A DNA stretch of 64,000 bases. Origin: JASHPR01 sp963795055. Lineage in GTDB: Bacteria > Actinomycetota > Actinomycetes > Streptosporangiales > Streptosporangiaceae. The translations under genes and the position numbers were made by a program. Location of the stretch: the NCBI GenBank assembly GCA_963795055.1, contig CAWCGJ010000003.1:101362-165361 (forward strand), read 5' to 3'. Numbering within the stretch: the stretch's first letter is position 1; every line of letters starts with the position of its first letter. The notes beneath the pieces are model-generated. The model did no database searches. It saw only the letters and a list, made by a program, of their open reading frames with translations, and had not been told where the DNA came from. Positions 52,742 through 61,641 of the stretch are shown here, piece after piece.

Positions 52742-54769
52742 ATGAGCACCACCACAGCAGATATTGCCCCCGGCCGCGGCGGGATGTCGTGGATGTGGCG
52801 CAGGCAGCTCGGCGCCTATCCCGACACCGGTCCCCGGATCATGTACCTGGCCATCACGGTGCTGGCCACCGTGACGCTCTACTACGAGCTGTACGTCGGC
52901 GGGTCGGTGTCCACGCTGATCCTGGCCAACCTGAACATGACGTTCACGTTCTTCGTGGTGACCCTGGCCTTCGGCGCCCTGATCGGCGCTTTCGGGTCGC
53001 TGTTCGCCGGGCTGGGGGACCGGTACGGCCGGGCCAACATGGTGGTCTTCGGGCTGCTGGCCGTCGGCCTGGTCGTCACCTTCGCGCTGCCCAACGCGAC
53101 CAACAAGTGGACCTTCACGATCTTTAGCTTCGTGGTCGGCTTCGTCGAGGGCATGTGCCTGGTGGCCACGCCGGCGCTGATCCGCGACTTCTCCCCGCAG
53201 GTGGGCCGGGGCACCGCCATGGGCTTCTGGACCAGCGGCCCGGTGCTCGGCAGCCTGATCGTCGCGGTCGTGGGCAGCGCCACCATCCCCGCCGTCGTCC
53301 TGCATACGCGGTTCTGGACGCACGAGTACCTCATCGCCGGCATCGTCGGCCTGGTCGTGTTCCTGGTCTCCTTTGTGGGCTTGCGGGAGCTGTCCCCGAG
53401 GCTGCGCGACCAGCTGATGGTGACCCTGCACGACCGGGCGCTGATCGAGGCCCGGGCCAAGGGCCTGTCCGACGCCGACATCGCGAACGCGCTGCGTCAC
53501 CCGTTCCGCCAGCTGCTCAAGGTCGACGTGGTGGTGTCCTCCTTCGCGATCTCGATCTTCCTGCTCATCTACTACACGGCGGTAGGGTTCGCCGTGATCT
53601 ACCTGACCACGGTGTTCGGCTTCTCGGTCAAGGACGCCAACGGGCTGGGCAACTGGAACTGGGGGTTCAACGTCCTCGCGGTGATCCTGATCGGGATCGT
53701 CTCCGACCTGTTCCGGGTGCGGAAGCCGTTCATGGTGATCGGCGGGGTCGCGGCCGCGATCATGACCGTGGTGTTCCTGCTGCAGTTCGGCCACCACCCC
53801 AGCTACTACACGATGGCGGCCATCCTGGCCGTGCTGTCGTTCTGCCTCGGCGTCGCCTACGTCCCCTGGATGGCCAGCTTCACCGAGACCGTGGAGGCCC
53901 GCAACCCGGCGCTGATCGCCACCGGCCTGGCGATCTGGGGGTGGATCATCCGGATCGTGGTCTTCGTGTCCTACCTGATCATCCCGCTGATCATCACCTC
54001 GGTCACCCCGCTGGTGAACTACGGCACCACGGTGGCCACGTACGCGGCCACGTACAAGAGCGAGATCGCCTTCGCCACGACCCACCCGGCGGTCGTCGCC
54101 GCGGCCCAGAAGACCCCCCCGTCGGTCATCGCCACGGCGGGGAAGATCCCGCCGTCGGTGCTGGCCACCGCGAAGACGGACGGCACCCAGCTTGCGAACG
54201 CGGTGAAGTTCGCGCCCGAGCTCGCCGTGATCAAGGCCAACCCGGCGCTGTTCACCAAGCTGGCCGCCTACTCCAACCCGGCCAAGATCCCGCCGGCCCT
54301 CACGGCCCAGGCGGTCAAGGCCGCCGGGGGCGGCGCCAAGGGCCTCGGCATCCTGACCACGATCGCGGCCAACAAGCCGGCCATCCTCGGCGTGATCGCG
54401 GCGGCCCCGGCGCTGGCGACCGTCGCCCCGTACGGGTCAGACCTGAAGACCATCGCCCCGTACTCCGCGAACCTGACCCTCATGGCTCCGTACTCGGCCC
54501 AGCTGACCGCGCTGTCTAAGGTCCCGCCGGGGGTCTTCCCCTACCTGAAGGCCCACGCCACCGCGGTGACGACGGCCGCGGCCCAGGCCCCCAGCCAGTG
54601 GCGAACCTGGTGGTGGGTGTGCTTCGGAGGAATGATCTTCTTCCTGTGCAGCATCCCGCTGCTGAAGGGTCGCTGGCGGACGCGCGACGCCAAGCGGGAC
54701 GAGGCCGAGCACGAGGCCATGGTGCAGGCCGAGCTGGCCAAGCTCAAGACCAGCCAGGCCACCGCCTGA
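52742..54769 (+). CDS. MFS transporter with large repetitive insert before the last helix
   Basis: 675 residues, against 400-500 for usual 12-helix MFS. The core has MFS marks (GDRYGRANMVVFGLL after helix 2-3; SDLFRVRKPFMVIGG in the second half). Between about residues 420 and 615 a non-membrane insert rich in Ala/Pro/Thr carries short repeats such as KTPPSVIAT/KIPPSVLAT and TIAPYSANL/LMAPYSAQL. A final helix (WWWVCFGGMIFFLCSIPLL) and a basic tail follow. By topology the insert should face outside. AGGAGG precedes ATG 52742. Divergent from TetR and next to the oxalate-type operon, it may move a carboxylate; the substrate is unknown. Confidence 0.75.
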   Translation: MSTTTADIAPGRGGMSWMWRRQLGAYPDTGPRIMYLAITVLATVTLYYELYVGGSVSTLILANLNMTFTFFVVTLAFGALIGAFGSLFAGLGDRYGRANMVVFGLLAVGLVVTFALPNATNKWTFTIFSFVVGFVEGMCLVATPALIRDFSPQVGRGTAMGFWTSGPVLGSLIVAVVGSATIPAVVLHTRFWTHEYLIAGIVGLVVFLVSFVGLRELSPRLRDQLMVTLHDRALIEARAKGLSDADIANALRHPFRQLLKVDVVVSSFAISIFLLIYYTAVGFAVIYLTTVFGFSVKDANGLGNWNWGFNVLAVILIGIVSDLFRVRKPFMVIGGVAAAIMTVVFLLQFGHHPSYYTMAAILAVLSFCLGVAYVPWMASFTETVEARNPALIATGLAIWGWIIRIVVFVSYLIIPLIITSVTPLVNYGTTVATYAATYKSEIAFATTHPAVVAAAQKTPPSVIATAGKIPPSVLATAKTDGTQLANAVKFAPELAVIKANPALFTKLAAYSNPAKIPPALTAQAVKAAGGGAKGLGILTTIAANKPAILGVIAAAPALATVAPYGSDLKTIAPYSANLTLMAPYSAQLTALSKVPPGVFPYLKAHATAVTTAAAQAPSQWRTWWWVCFGGMIFFLCSIPLLKGRWRTRDAKRDEAEHEAMVQAELAKLKTSQATA

Positions 54770-54772
54770 GCT

Positions 54773-54821
54773 CCGCAGGCCTGACCCGCCGGAGAGCGGG
54801 GCTGGCGGGTCAGGCCTGCGG
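54773..54821. terminator. Bidirectional terminator, 18-bp perfect stem
   Basis: 54773-54790 is the exact reverse complement of 54804-54821, with a 13-base loop, between the convergent MFS (stop 54769) and YdeI-like gene (stop 54810-54812). The right arm includes the YdeI stop codon. It would serve both strands. Confidence 0.8.
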
Positions 54822-55421
54822 GTAGATCGTCTCGTGCGCGGCCAGCATCGCCACGTACTTCTCGATCCGCCGGGCCCGGGTTGGCGGGCGCTTGGCGTCG
54901 GCGATCCGGTACAAGATGGCGTACCGGTTCGCGCCGGACAGGGTCGCGAAGAACGCGCGCGCGGCCTCGTTGCCCGCCAGCGCGCGCTCCAGGTCCGGCG
55001 GAACGCCCATGGCCCGCTGCCCGGCGTAGGCGGCGTCCCACCGGCCGTCCGCCCGGGCCCGCTCGACCTCGCGCAGCCCGGCGGGCTGCATCCGGCCCGC
55101 CTCGATCAGCTCGGAAGCCTTCTCGGTGTTGATCTTTGACCAGCGGCTGCCCGGCTGGCGCGGGGTGAACCGCTGCAGCCAGTAATCGTCGTCGAGGCGG
55201 GCCTTCTGGCCGTCGATCCAGCCGTAGCACAGCGCCACCGCGAGCGCGTCGGGGTAGGAGATCCCCGGCGCGCCCGCTCCCTTCCTGGGGATCTTGAGCC
55301 AGATCCCCGGGCAGGCGGCGTGCTGCCCGGCCAGCCAGGACTCCCAGGCGGCCTGGCTGGCGAAGCCGAGGACGGGAAGTTCGTCTCGCGGCACGCCGTT
55401 AGTCAACCATGGACGGGACAT
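54810..55421 (-). CDS. YdeI/OmpD-associated-family protein
   Basis: 203 residues from ATG 55421 (MSRPWLTNGVPRDELPVLGF). Family marks: SWLAGQHAACPGIWLKI, SYPDALAVALCYGWIDGQKA, FTPRQPGSRWSKINTEKASE and a C-terminal RIEKYVAMLAAHETIYP. YdeI relatives are linked to bacteriocin/peptide tolerance, but the biochemical role is unknown. The frame continues upstream to 55592 without family-like sequence. Confidence 0.85.
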   Translation of the reverse strand: MSRPWLTNGVPRDELPVLGFASQAAWESWLAGQHAACPGIWLKIPRKGAGAPGISYPDALAVALCYGWIDGQKARLDDDYWLQRFTPRQPGSRWSKINTEKASELIEAGRMQPAGLREVERARADGRWDAAYAGQRAMGVPPDLERALAGNEAARAFFATLSGANRYAILYRIADAKRPPTRARRIEKYVAMLAAHETIYPQA

Positions 55422-55449
55422 GACCGGGGAGGTAACCGCCCGCAGGTAG

Positions 55450-55471
55450 TTAGTTGCAAGCCAGCAAATAA
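55450..55471. promoter_or_regulatory. Inverted repeat upstream of DHA2 transporter
   Basis: TTAGTTGC-AAGCCA-GCAAATAA, arms matching at 7 of 8 positions, 20 bases before the transporter ATG and 28 bases from the divergent YdeI-like start. It looks like a TetR-type operator; no TetR gene adjoins. Confidence 0.5.
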
Positions 55472-55491
55472 CGTGAGGGATAATTCCAGGG

Positions 55492-56949
55492 ATGGACGAG
55501 CCCGAACTCAGCCGCCGCCGGCGCCTGCTGGTGCTGGCGGTCTGCTGCACGAGCCTGTTCATCGTCGGCATCGACGCCACGATCGTGAACATCGCGCTGC
55601 CCTCGATCCAGCGTGAGCTGCACGCCTCGGTCTCCGGCCTGCAGTGGACGGTGGACGCCTACACGATCGTGGTAGCCAGCTTCCTGATGCTGTCCGGCTC
55701 CACGGCCGACCGGGTCGGCCGGCGCCGCATCTTCCAGGCCGGGCTGGGCCTGTTCACGCTCGGCTCGCTGCTCTGCAGCCTGGCGCCCGGCCTGGGCTGG
55801 CTGGTGGCGTTCCGGATGCTGCAGGCGCTCGGCGGGTCGATGCTCAACCCGGTGGCGATGTCGATCGTCACGAACACGTTCACCGATCCGGCCGAGCGGG
55901 CCCGGGCGATCGGCCTGTGGGGCAGCGTGTTCGGCTTCAGCATGGCGCTCGGCCCGGTGGTGGGAGGCGCGCTGGTGGCCTCGGTCGGCTGGCGCGGGAT
56001 CTTCTGGGTCAACATCCCGGTCGGCATCGCCGCGATCATCCTCGCCGCGCTGTTCGTGCCCGAGTCCCGGGCGCCCCACGCGCGCCGCGTGGACCCCGTG
56101 GGCCAGGTGCTGGTCATCACCACGCTGGCGTCCCTCACCTACGCGATCATCGAGGGCCCGAGCTCGGGCTGGGCCTCGGCGCCGATCCTCGGCTGCTTCG
56201 GGCTGGCCGTCGCGGCCCTGGTCGGCCTGGTCCTCTACGAGCCGCGGCGCAGCGAGCCGCTGCTCGACCTGAGGTTCTTCCGCAGCGCGCCGTTCTCCGG
56301 CGCGACCGTGCTCGCGGTGTGCGCGTTCGCCGCGCTCGGCGGCTTCCTGTTCCTCAACACCCTGTACCTGCAGGACGTGCGCGGCTACTCGGCGCTGCAC
56401 GCCGGGCTGTACACGCTGCCGATGGCCGCGATGACCGTGCTGCTCGCGCCGCTGTCCGGCCGTCTCGTCGCCACCCGGGGCCCCCGGCCGCCGCTGGTCG
56501 CGGCGGGCATCGCGACCACCGCGGGCGGGATCATGCTGACCCGGCTGACGGGCGACACCTCGTTCGGCTATCTCATCGCGAGCTACGTGGTCTTCGGCAT
56601 CGGGGCCGGCCTGGTGAACCCGCCGATCACCAACACCGCCGTGTCGGGCATGCCCGTGTCCCAGGCGGGGGTGGCCGCCGGGATCGCGTCGACCAGCCGC
56701 CAGGTCGGCTCCGCGCTCGGGGTGGCGGTGGCGGGGTCCGCCGTGCTCTCGGCCCTGCACGGCCCGCTGCGGCTGGGCTTTGCCGACGCCAGCCGCGTGG
56801 GCTGGTGGATCATCACCGGGTGCGGCGTCGCGATCCTGGTGGTGGGCCTGGTCACCACCGGCCGCTGGGCCCGGGGGACCGCGCAGCGGACCGCGGCCCT
56901 GCTCATGCCGCCCGGGCGCGAGCGCGCCGGCGTCAGCGCCCGGGGGTGA
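55492..56949 (+). CDS. DHA2-family MFS multidrug transporter
   Basis: 485 residues, 14 predicted helices. Seen: VGIDATIVNIALPSIQREL (motif D1 of the family), SGSTADRVGRRRIFQAG (motif A), and GPVVGGALVASVGWRGIFWV (motif C region). It exports drugs or metabolites with proton antiport. Its stop overlaps the convergent response-regulator gene by 17 bases. Confidence 0.88.
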   Translation: MDEPELSRRRRLLVLAVCCTSLFIVGIDATIVNIALPSIQRELHASVSGLQWTVDAYTIVVASFLMLSGSTADRVGRRRIFQAGLGLFTLGSLLCSLAPGLGWLVAFRMLQALGGSMLNPVAMSIVTNTFTDPAERARAIGLWGSVFGFSMALGPVVGGALVASVGWRGIFWVNIPVGIAAIILAALFVPESRAPHARRVDPVGQVLVITTLASLTYAIIEGPSSGWASAPILGCFGLAVAALVGLVLYEPRRSEPLLDLRFFRSAPFSGATVLAVCAFAALGGFLFLNTLYLQDVRGYSALHAGLYTLPMAAMTVLLAPLSGRLVATRGPRPPLVAAGIATTAGGIMLTRLTGDTSFGYLIASYVVFGIGAGLVNPPITNTAVSGMPVSQAGVAAGIASTSRQVGSALGVAVAGSAVLSALHGPLRLGFADASRVGWWIITGCGVAILVVGLVTTGRWARGTAQRTAALLMPPGRERAGVSARG

Positions 56950-57598
56950 TGAGGCCGGTCTCGTAGGCCAGCACGACGGCCTGGGCGCGGTCGCGCAGGC
57001 CGAGCTTGGCCAGGATGCGGCTGACGTGGGTCTTGGTGGTCTGGTCGGCGATGACCAGGGTGGCGCTGATCTCGGTGTTGGACAGGCCGCGGGCGATCAG
57101 GGTCAGGACCTCGGTTTCCCGGCTGGTCAGCGCGGACAGCGCCGCGGGCGGCGGGGAGGTGGTGCGGGGCACGCGGGTGAAGTCCTCGATGAGCCGGCGG
57201 GTGACCGACGGGGCGAGCAGTGCGTCGCCGGCGGCGACGACCCGGACCGCGTGCACCAGCTCGGCGGCGGTGGCGTCCTTGAGCAGGAAGCCGCTGGCCC
57301 CGGCGCGCAGCGCCTCGTAGACGTAGTCGTCGAGGTCGAACGTGGTCAGCATCAGCACCCGGGGCCGGGCCGCGTCGGCCGGGCCGGACAGGATCTGGCG
57401 GGTGGCCTCCAGGCCGTCCAGGACCGGCATCCGCACGTCCATCAAGATCACGTCGGGGTGCAGCGCGGCGGCCAGCTTGACCGCGTCGGCGCCGTCGGCG
57501 GCCTGCCCGGCCACGGCCATGCCCGGCTGGGCCGCGAGCACCGCGGCGAAGCCCTCCCGGACCATGGCCTGGTCATCGGCGATCAGGCACCGGGTCAT
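56933..57598 (-). CDS. NarL/FixJ-family response regulator
   Basis: 221 residues from ATG 57598 (MTRCLIADDQAMVREGFAAV). The phosphoacceptor Asp is in VILMDVRMPVLDG and the conserved Lys in SGFLLKDATA. The LuxR HTH is LTSRETEVLTLIARGLSNTE, then TTKTHVSRILAKLGLRDRAQ. It pairs with the histidine kinase 23 bases upstream. The partial HTH at 19317-19592 is a close relative of this domain. Confidence 0.9.
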   Translation of the reverse strand: MTRCLIADDQAMVREGFAAVLAAQPGMAVAGQAADGADAVKLAAALHPDVILMDVRMPVLDGLEATRQILSGPADAARPRVLMLTTFDLDDYVYEALRAGASGFLLKDATAAELVHAVRVVAAGDALLAPSVTRRLIEDFTRVPRTTSPPPAALSALTSRETEVLTLIARGLSNTEISATLVIADQTTKTHVSRILAKLGLRDRAQAVVLAYETGLITPGR

Positions 57599-57621
57599 CC
57601 CGTGTTCCTGGCTATCCGCGG

Positions 57622-59028
57622 TCACGCGGCCTGGCCGGTCGGCAGCACCGCAGACACCACGAAGCCGCCGCCGGGCGCCGGGCCGGCGGTGAGCGACCCG
57701 CCCAGCAGCGCCACCCGCTCCCGCATCCCGACCAGCCCGTGGCCCGGCCCGTGGCCGTCCCCGGCCGGCCCGCCCGGCCCGTTGGCCACCCGCAGCAGCA
57801 CCGCGCTGGTCTCTTGGTCCACCGACACCGTGACCGGGGCCCCCGGGGCGTGCCGGCTGGCGTTGGACAGCGACTCCTGCACGATCCGGTACGCGCACAC
57901 GCCGACCCCCGAGGGCACCTGGCCCAGCGCGGGCGGCGCGGTCAGCTGCACCGGCACCCCGGCCTCCCGGGCCGCGTGGATGAGCACCGGCAGGTCGGAG
58001 AGCTGCGGCTGCGGGGCCCGGGCGGCAGGCTCGTCGTTGCGCAGCACGCCGAGCAGCCGCCGCATGTCCGTCAGCGCCTCGCGCGCCGCATCGCTCAGCG
58101 CTCCGAACTCGGCCATGACCGGCCCGGACAGGCCGGCCAGGCGGTACGGCGCGGTCTCGGACCGGACCGCGATCAGCGACATGTGATGGGCGACCACGTC
58201 GTGCAGTTCCCGCGCGATCTTGGCCCGCTCCTCGAGCACGGCCCGCCGCGCCTGCTCGAGCTCGGTGAGCTCGGTCTGGTCCGCCAGGGCCTGCTGAGCC
58301 CGCCGCCGCGAGCTCATGCTGTCCACCGCGATCGCCGCCGCGGTGAAGGCCGCGGTGCCCAGGACGCACCCGAGCCGGTGCGGGGCCGACCACAGCCACC
58401 AGGGGATCAAGGTCAGCGCCCACATCCACCACAGCACCGGCCGCGGATGACGCACCCCGGCCGCGCAGAACACCGCCAGCAGGACCAGGATCTGCACCGG
58501 CCCCCACGGCCAGCTCCCCAGCCAGCTGGCCCCGGTCAGCGGGATGGCCAGCAGCCCCAGCCACGCGATCCGCCACCCCATCAGCGGGTACCGGGACGCC
58601 AGCGGCACCGGCAGTACCACCACCAGCGCCGCGACCACGGCTAGGACCATGGCCAGCGCGATCGACATCAGCCCCGGGGCGAAGGACCACGTGATGACGC
58701 CACGGCCGGATGGCGGGTGGATGAAAAAGCGCGTCAGGGGAGCCACGGCTCTGTGCGCCGCCACCTGGCTGGGCCGCGAACCGACGATCGAGATGTTGGC
58801 CTGCTGGAACAGGTAGCTGGACACGCCGGTCAGGCTGAGCAAGCTAAGGACGCAGAGCACCAGGGTGGCCACGCCCAGCCCGACGTGAACGGCCCGGCGC
58901 TGCCACGGCGACCGCCACACCGGGGGCGGGTCGGCGCCGACCAGCACCTGAAGCAGCCCGCGCCCGGCCTGCCGCGCGGCCGGGCGGGCATGGCGGGCGG
59001 CCCGCCCGGCGCGGGACGAGAGTGTCAT
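57622..59028 (-). CDS. Sensor histidine kinase, HisKA_3 type
   Basis: 468 residues from ATG 59028. Five to six membrane helices in the first half, then the dimerisation box with phospho-His: AKIARELHDVVAHHMSLIAV near 285-304. The HATPase domain shows RIVQESLSNASRHAPG and GHGLVGMRERVALLGGSL. The sensor loop (about residues 75-110) is outside. The in-frame start at 59082 lies inside an 18-bp palindrome, so 59028 is preferred. Confidence 0.88.
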   Translation of the reverse strand: MTLSSRAGRAARHARPAARQAGRGLLQVLVGADPPPVWRSPWQRRAVHVGLGVATLVLCVLSLLSLTGVSSYLFQQANISIVGSRPSQVAAHRAVAPLTRFFIHPPSGRGVITWSFAPGLMSIALAMVLAVVAALVVVLPVPLASRYPLMGWRIAWLGLLAIPLTGASWLGSWPWGPVQILVLLAVFCAAGVRHPRPVLWWMWALTLIPWWLWSAPHRLGCVLGTAAFTAAAIAVDSMSSRRRAQQALADQTELTELEQARRAVLEERAKIARELHDVVAHHMSLIAVRSETAPYRLAGLSGPVMAEFGALSDAAREALTDMRRLLGVLRNDEPAARAPQPQLSDLPVLIHAAREAGVPVQLTAPPALGQVPSGVGVCAYRIVQESLSNASRHAPGAPVTVSVDQETSAVLLRVANGPGGPAGDGHGPGHGLVGMRERVALLGGSLTAGPAPGGGFVVSAVLPTGQAA

Positions 59029-59077
59029 CCTGCCAGCGTAGGCCGCCCGGACGTGCCAGGTCGTCCCGCCCGAGGTT

Positions 59078-59095
59078 GTCATACCCGGGTATGAC
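59078..59095. promoter_or_regulatory. Perfect 18-bp palindrome between kinase and nitroreductase
   Basis: GTCATACCCGGGTATGAC is perfectly symmetric, 49 bases from the kinase start and 51 from the nitroreductase start, midway between divergent genes. Likely target of the adjacent NarL regulator, controlling both directions. Confidence 0.6.
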
Positions 59096-59146
59096 CCGCG
59101 GCCCGGTGTCCGTACCGCGCGGGGCAGCCCCTGAGATCATGGAGGC

Positions 59147-59695
59147 ATGACCCAGCACAACGGCGCAGGCGAAACCCGCGACGGCGCGATGACCGTGTGG
59201 GACGCGATCAGGTCGCGGCGCAACGTCAGGGCTTACGACGGCCGGCCAATCCCGGCCGCGGACCTCGACCAGATCCTGGAGGCCGGGCGGCGATCTCCCT
59301 CCTCGCGGAACTGGCAGCCGTGGGACTTCATCGTCGTCACCGGCCGGCCCCAGCTGACCGAGCTGGCCCGGGTCTGGCGGGGCGGCGGGCACGTGGCGCA
59401 GAGCGCGGCCACGGTCGCCCTGATCGCGCCGGCCGCTGACGAGCGGCGGCGCGCCCAGTTTGACCTCGGCCAGGCCACGATGAGCATGATGCTGGCCGCC
59501 GCGGGCCTGGGGATCGGCAGCGGCCACTCGGCCGTCGGCGACCAGGAGCTCGCGCAGCGGCTGCTCGGCTTCCCCGAGAACCGGACCTGTGCGCTCCTGA
59601 TCTCCCTGGGCTACCCGGCCGGGCGCCCGCTGGCCCCGATCAGCCGGCCCGACCGGCGCCCGTTCGACGAGGTCGTGCACTGGGGCCACTGGTAA
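59147..59695 (+). CDS. Nitroreductase-family oxidoreductase
   Basis: 182-residue FMN enzyme: TVWDAIRSRRNVRAYDGRPI, AGRRSPSSRNWQPWDFIVVT, GQATMSMMLAAAGLGIGSGH and the C-terminal YPAGRPLAPISRPDRRPFDE. It reduces nitro groups, quinones or enones using NAD(P)H; substrate unknown. ATG 59147 has GGAGG only one base upstream, so Met15 (59189) is a possible start. Confidence 0.85.
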   Translation: MTQHNGAGETRDGAMTVWDAIRSRRNVRAYDGRPIPAADLDQILEAGRRSPSSRNWQPWDFIVVTGRPQLTELARVWRGGGHVAQSAATVALIAPAADERRRAQFDLGQATMSMMLAAAGLGIGSGHSAVGDQELAQRLLGFPENRTCALLISLGYPAGRPLAPISRPDRRPFDEVVHWGHW

Positions 59696-59827
59696 GCCGC
59701 GGGCCGCGGCGGCCTTTCACATCCGATACCACGGTCTGACCCGCCGCAACCGAGGCGGGGGGTACGCCGTCTCGAGTTACGGCAGCGGATGAGCCGGCCG
59801 CGCCGGTGGCGCTACCATCACGAACCG

Positions 59828-61095
59828 ATGACTAGGGCCGACCGCGGCGGCGGCTCGGGGAGGGGCAGGCCGTTGCACAGGTCGCGGTCCTGGCTGGGCA
59901 CCGTCAGCGCGATCGTCGCCGTCGCCCTGGCCGCCGCGCTGGTGGCGAGTGCGGCGGCGGGACGCTTCCCGCTCTGGCTGCGCCCGGCGCCGGGCTCGTT
60001 GGCGTCCCCGGCCCCGGCCGCCAGCGACTCGGCCTCACCACGAGCCACGGCCTCGGCGCGGCCGACGCCCCCACCGGAGCCCGCACTCTCCCTCCGGCAG
60101 ATGGCGGGACAGCGCGTGATCTACAGCTACGGGGGCCTCAGGCCGCCCGCCGTGCTGCTGCGGCTGATCCGGCACGGGGAGGCCGGGGGAGTCATCTTCT
60201 TCAGCCAGAACGTCTCCAGCTCGGCGCAGATCGCCGGTGTCATCGCCGAGCTCGACCGGGCCAACGCCAGCCCGCTGAACCCGGTCCGGGCGCCGCTGCT
60301 GCTGATGACCGACCAGGAAGGGGGCCTGGTCCGCCGCCTGCCCGGCGCGCCGCTGCTCTCCGAGCGGGAGATCGGCGAGTCGGCCGACCCCGCGGCCGAG
60401 GCGGCCAGCGCGGGCACCAGCGCGGGGCTCAACCTGCGCGGCGTTGGGATCAACGTCAACCTGGCGCCGGTGCTTGACGTGTACCGGCAGCCGGGTGACT
60501 TCGACGACCAGTACCAGCGCTCCTACAGCATGAACCCGGCGGTCGTCGCCGAGCTCGGCGCCGGCTTCATCAAGGCCCAGCAGGGGCTGGGCGTCGCGGC
60601 CACCGCCAAGCACTTCCCCGGCCTGGGCGCGGCCGCGCAGCAGCAGGACACCGACCTGCAGCCGGTCACGCTGAACGTGCCGCTCGCCACGATCAGGAAC
60701 ACCGACGAACTGCCCTACCGGGCGGCGATCGCGGCCGGGGTCCGGCTGGTCATGGTGTCGTGGGCGGTGTACCCGGCCCTCGACCCGGCCCGGCCGGCCT
60801 GTCGCCGGCGATCGTCAACGGCGAGCTGCGCCAGCGGCTGCGATTCCAGGGCGTGACGATCACCGATGCGCTGGAGGCTGGCGCGCTCCGCGCGTACGGC
60901 ACGTTCAGCCACCGGGGGCTGCTGGCGGCCGAGGCCGGAATGGATCTCATCCTCTGCTCGCAGCAGAACGTCAGCGAGGGCGAGCAGGCGGCGGCCGGGC
61001 TGGAGGACGGCTATCGCGACGGCCAGCTGGCCCAGCCGGCGTTCACAACGGCGCTGCAGCGCGTGCTGGCCCTGCGGGCCAGCCTCGGTGGCTAG
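59828..61095 (+). pseudogene. GH3-family (NagZ/LpqI-like) hydrolase, split by one frameshift
   Basis: Exported beta-N-acetylhexosaminidase-like protein. N-terminal membrane/signal segment (VSAIVAVALAAALVASAAAG) and a Pro/Ser/Ala linker precede the GH3 barrel: LLLMTDQEGGLVRRLPGAP, INVNLAPVLDV, TAKHFPGLG near 260. The frame breaks at about 60790 in a GGCC-rich run, and LSPAIVNGELRQRLRFQGVT continues in another frame with the nucleophile Asp in TITDALEAGAL, to 61095. NagZ has KHFPGHG then an Asp-Ser-His; here GLGAAAQQQDTD replaces it, so the usual catalytic dyad His seems absent. The shift equals one lost base. Confidence 0.75.
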
Positions 61096-61129
61096 TCGGC
61101 CCGTTCCGCGGACGGCGGGGAAGTGCTGG

Positions 61130-61468
61130 TCAGGGCCAGGTCGTCGTCCCGTGCTCGACATAGTTGGCTACCTGCTTGCCGAGCATGATCGAGACCGTGT
61201 ACTCGCCGTGCGACACCGCCAGCCCCTGCAGGTCGGCAGTGGGGCTCACGGTCCAGCCGTGCAGGTCCACCTCGCGGGTGGCGTAGGCCTGGACGCGCCC
61301 CGCCCGCGCGCCCGCGGTGGTGTACCGGCGGCCGTCGTCGTTCAGGTCAAGGGCGAGCGAGAGCTCCAGGTCGTTGCTGTCCCGCAGCTGGGCGAGATTG
61401 CGCTCGATGTTGATGAGCACCGGGGCCAGGGCCAGGTCGGCGGCGGAGTGCGGATGGGGATCGGACAT
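61130..61468 (-). CDS. Hypothetical protein, 112 aa
   Basis: Starts at ATG 61468 (MSDPHPHSAADLALAPVLIN). Alternating strands and helices (LELSLALDLNDDGRRYTTAG, EVDLHGWTVSPTADLQGLAV) suggest a small soluble alpha/beta protein. I do not recognise it. The upstream extension to 61507 has no Shine-Dalgarno. Confidence 0.55.
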   Translation of the reverse strand: MSDPHPHSAADLALAPVLINIERNLAQLRDSNDLELSLALDLNDDGRRYTTAGARAGRVQAYATREVDLHGWTVSPTADLQGLAVSHGEYTVSIMLGKQVANYVEHGTTTWP

Positions 61469-61641
61469 GGGGACCACCATGCTTCCGGCGTGAAGGAGCA
61501 GGACCACCGCCGATCATGCCCGGCGCTGCGGCCCGGCACCAGGGACCACGGTCTCGACAAGGCCCGCCAACGTCCCGCCGTGGCCGACCGACGTCCCGCC
61601 GCCTGGTCGGCGCGGCGGAACGCGGTAGGAAGCCCGCGCGG

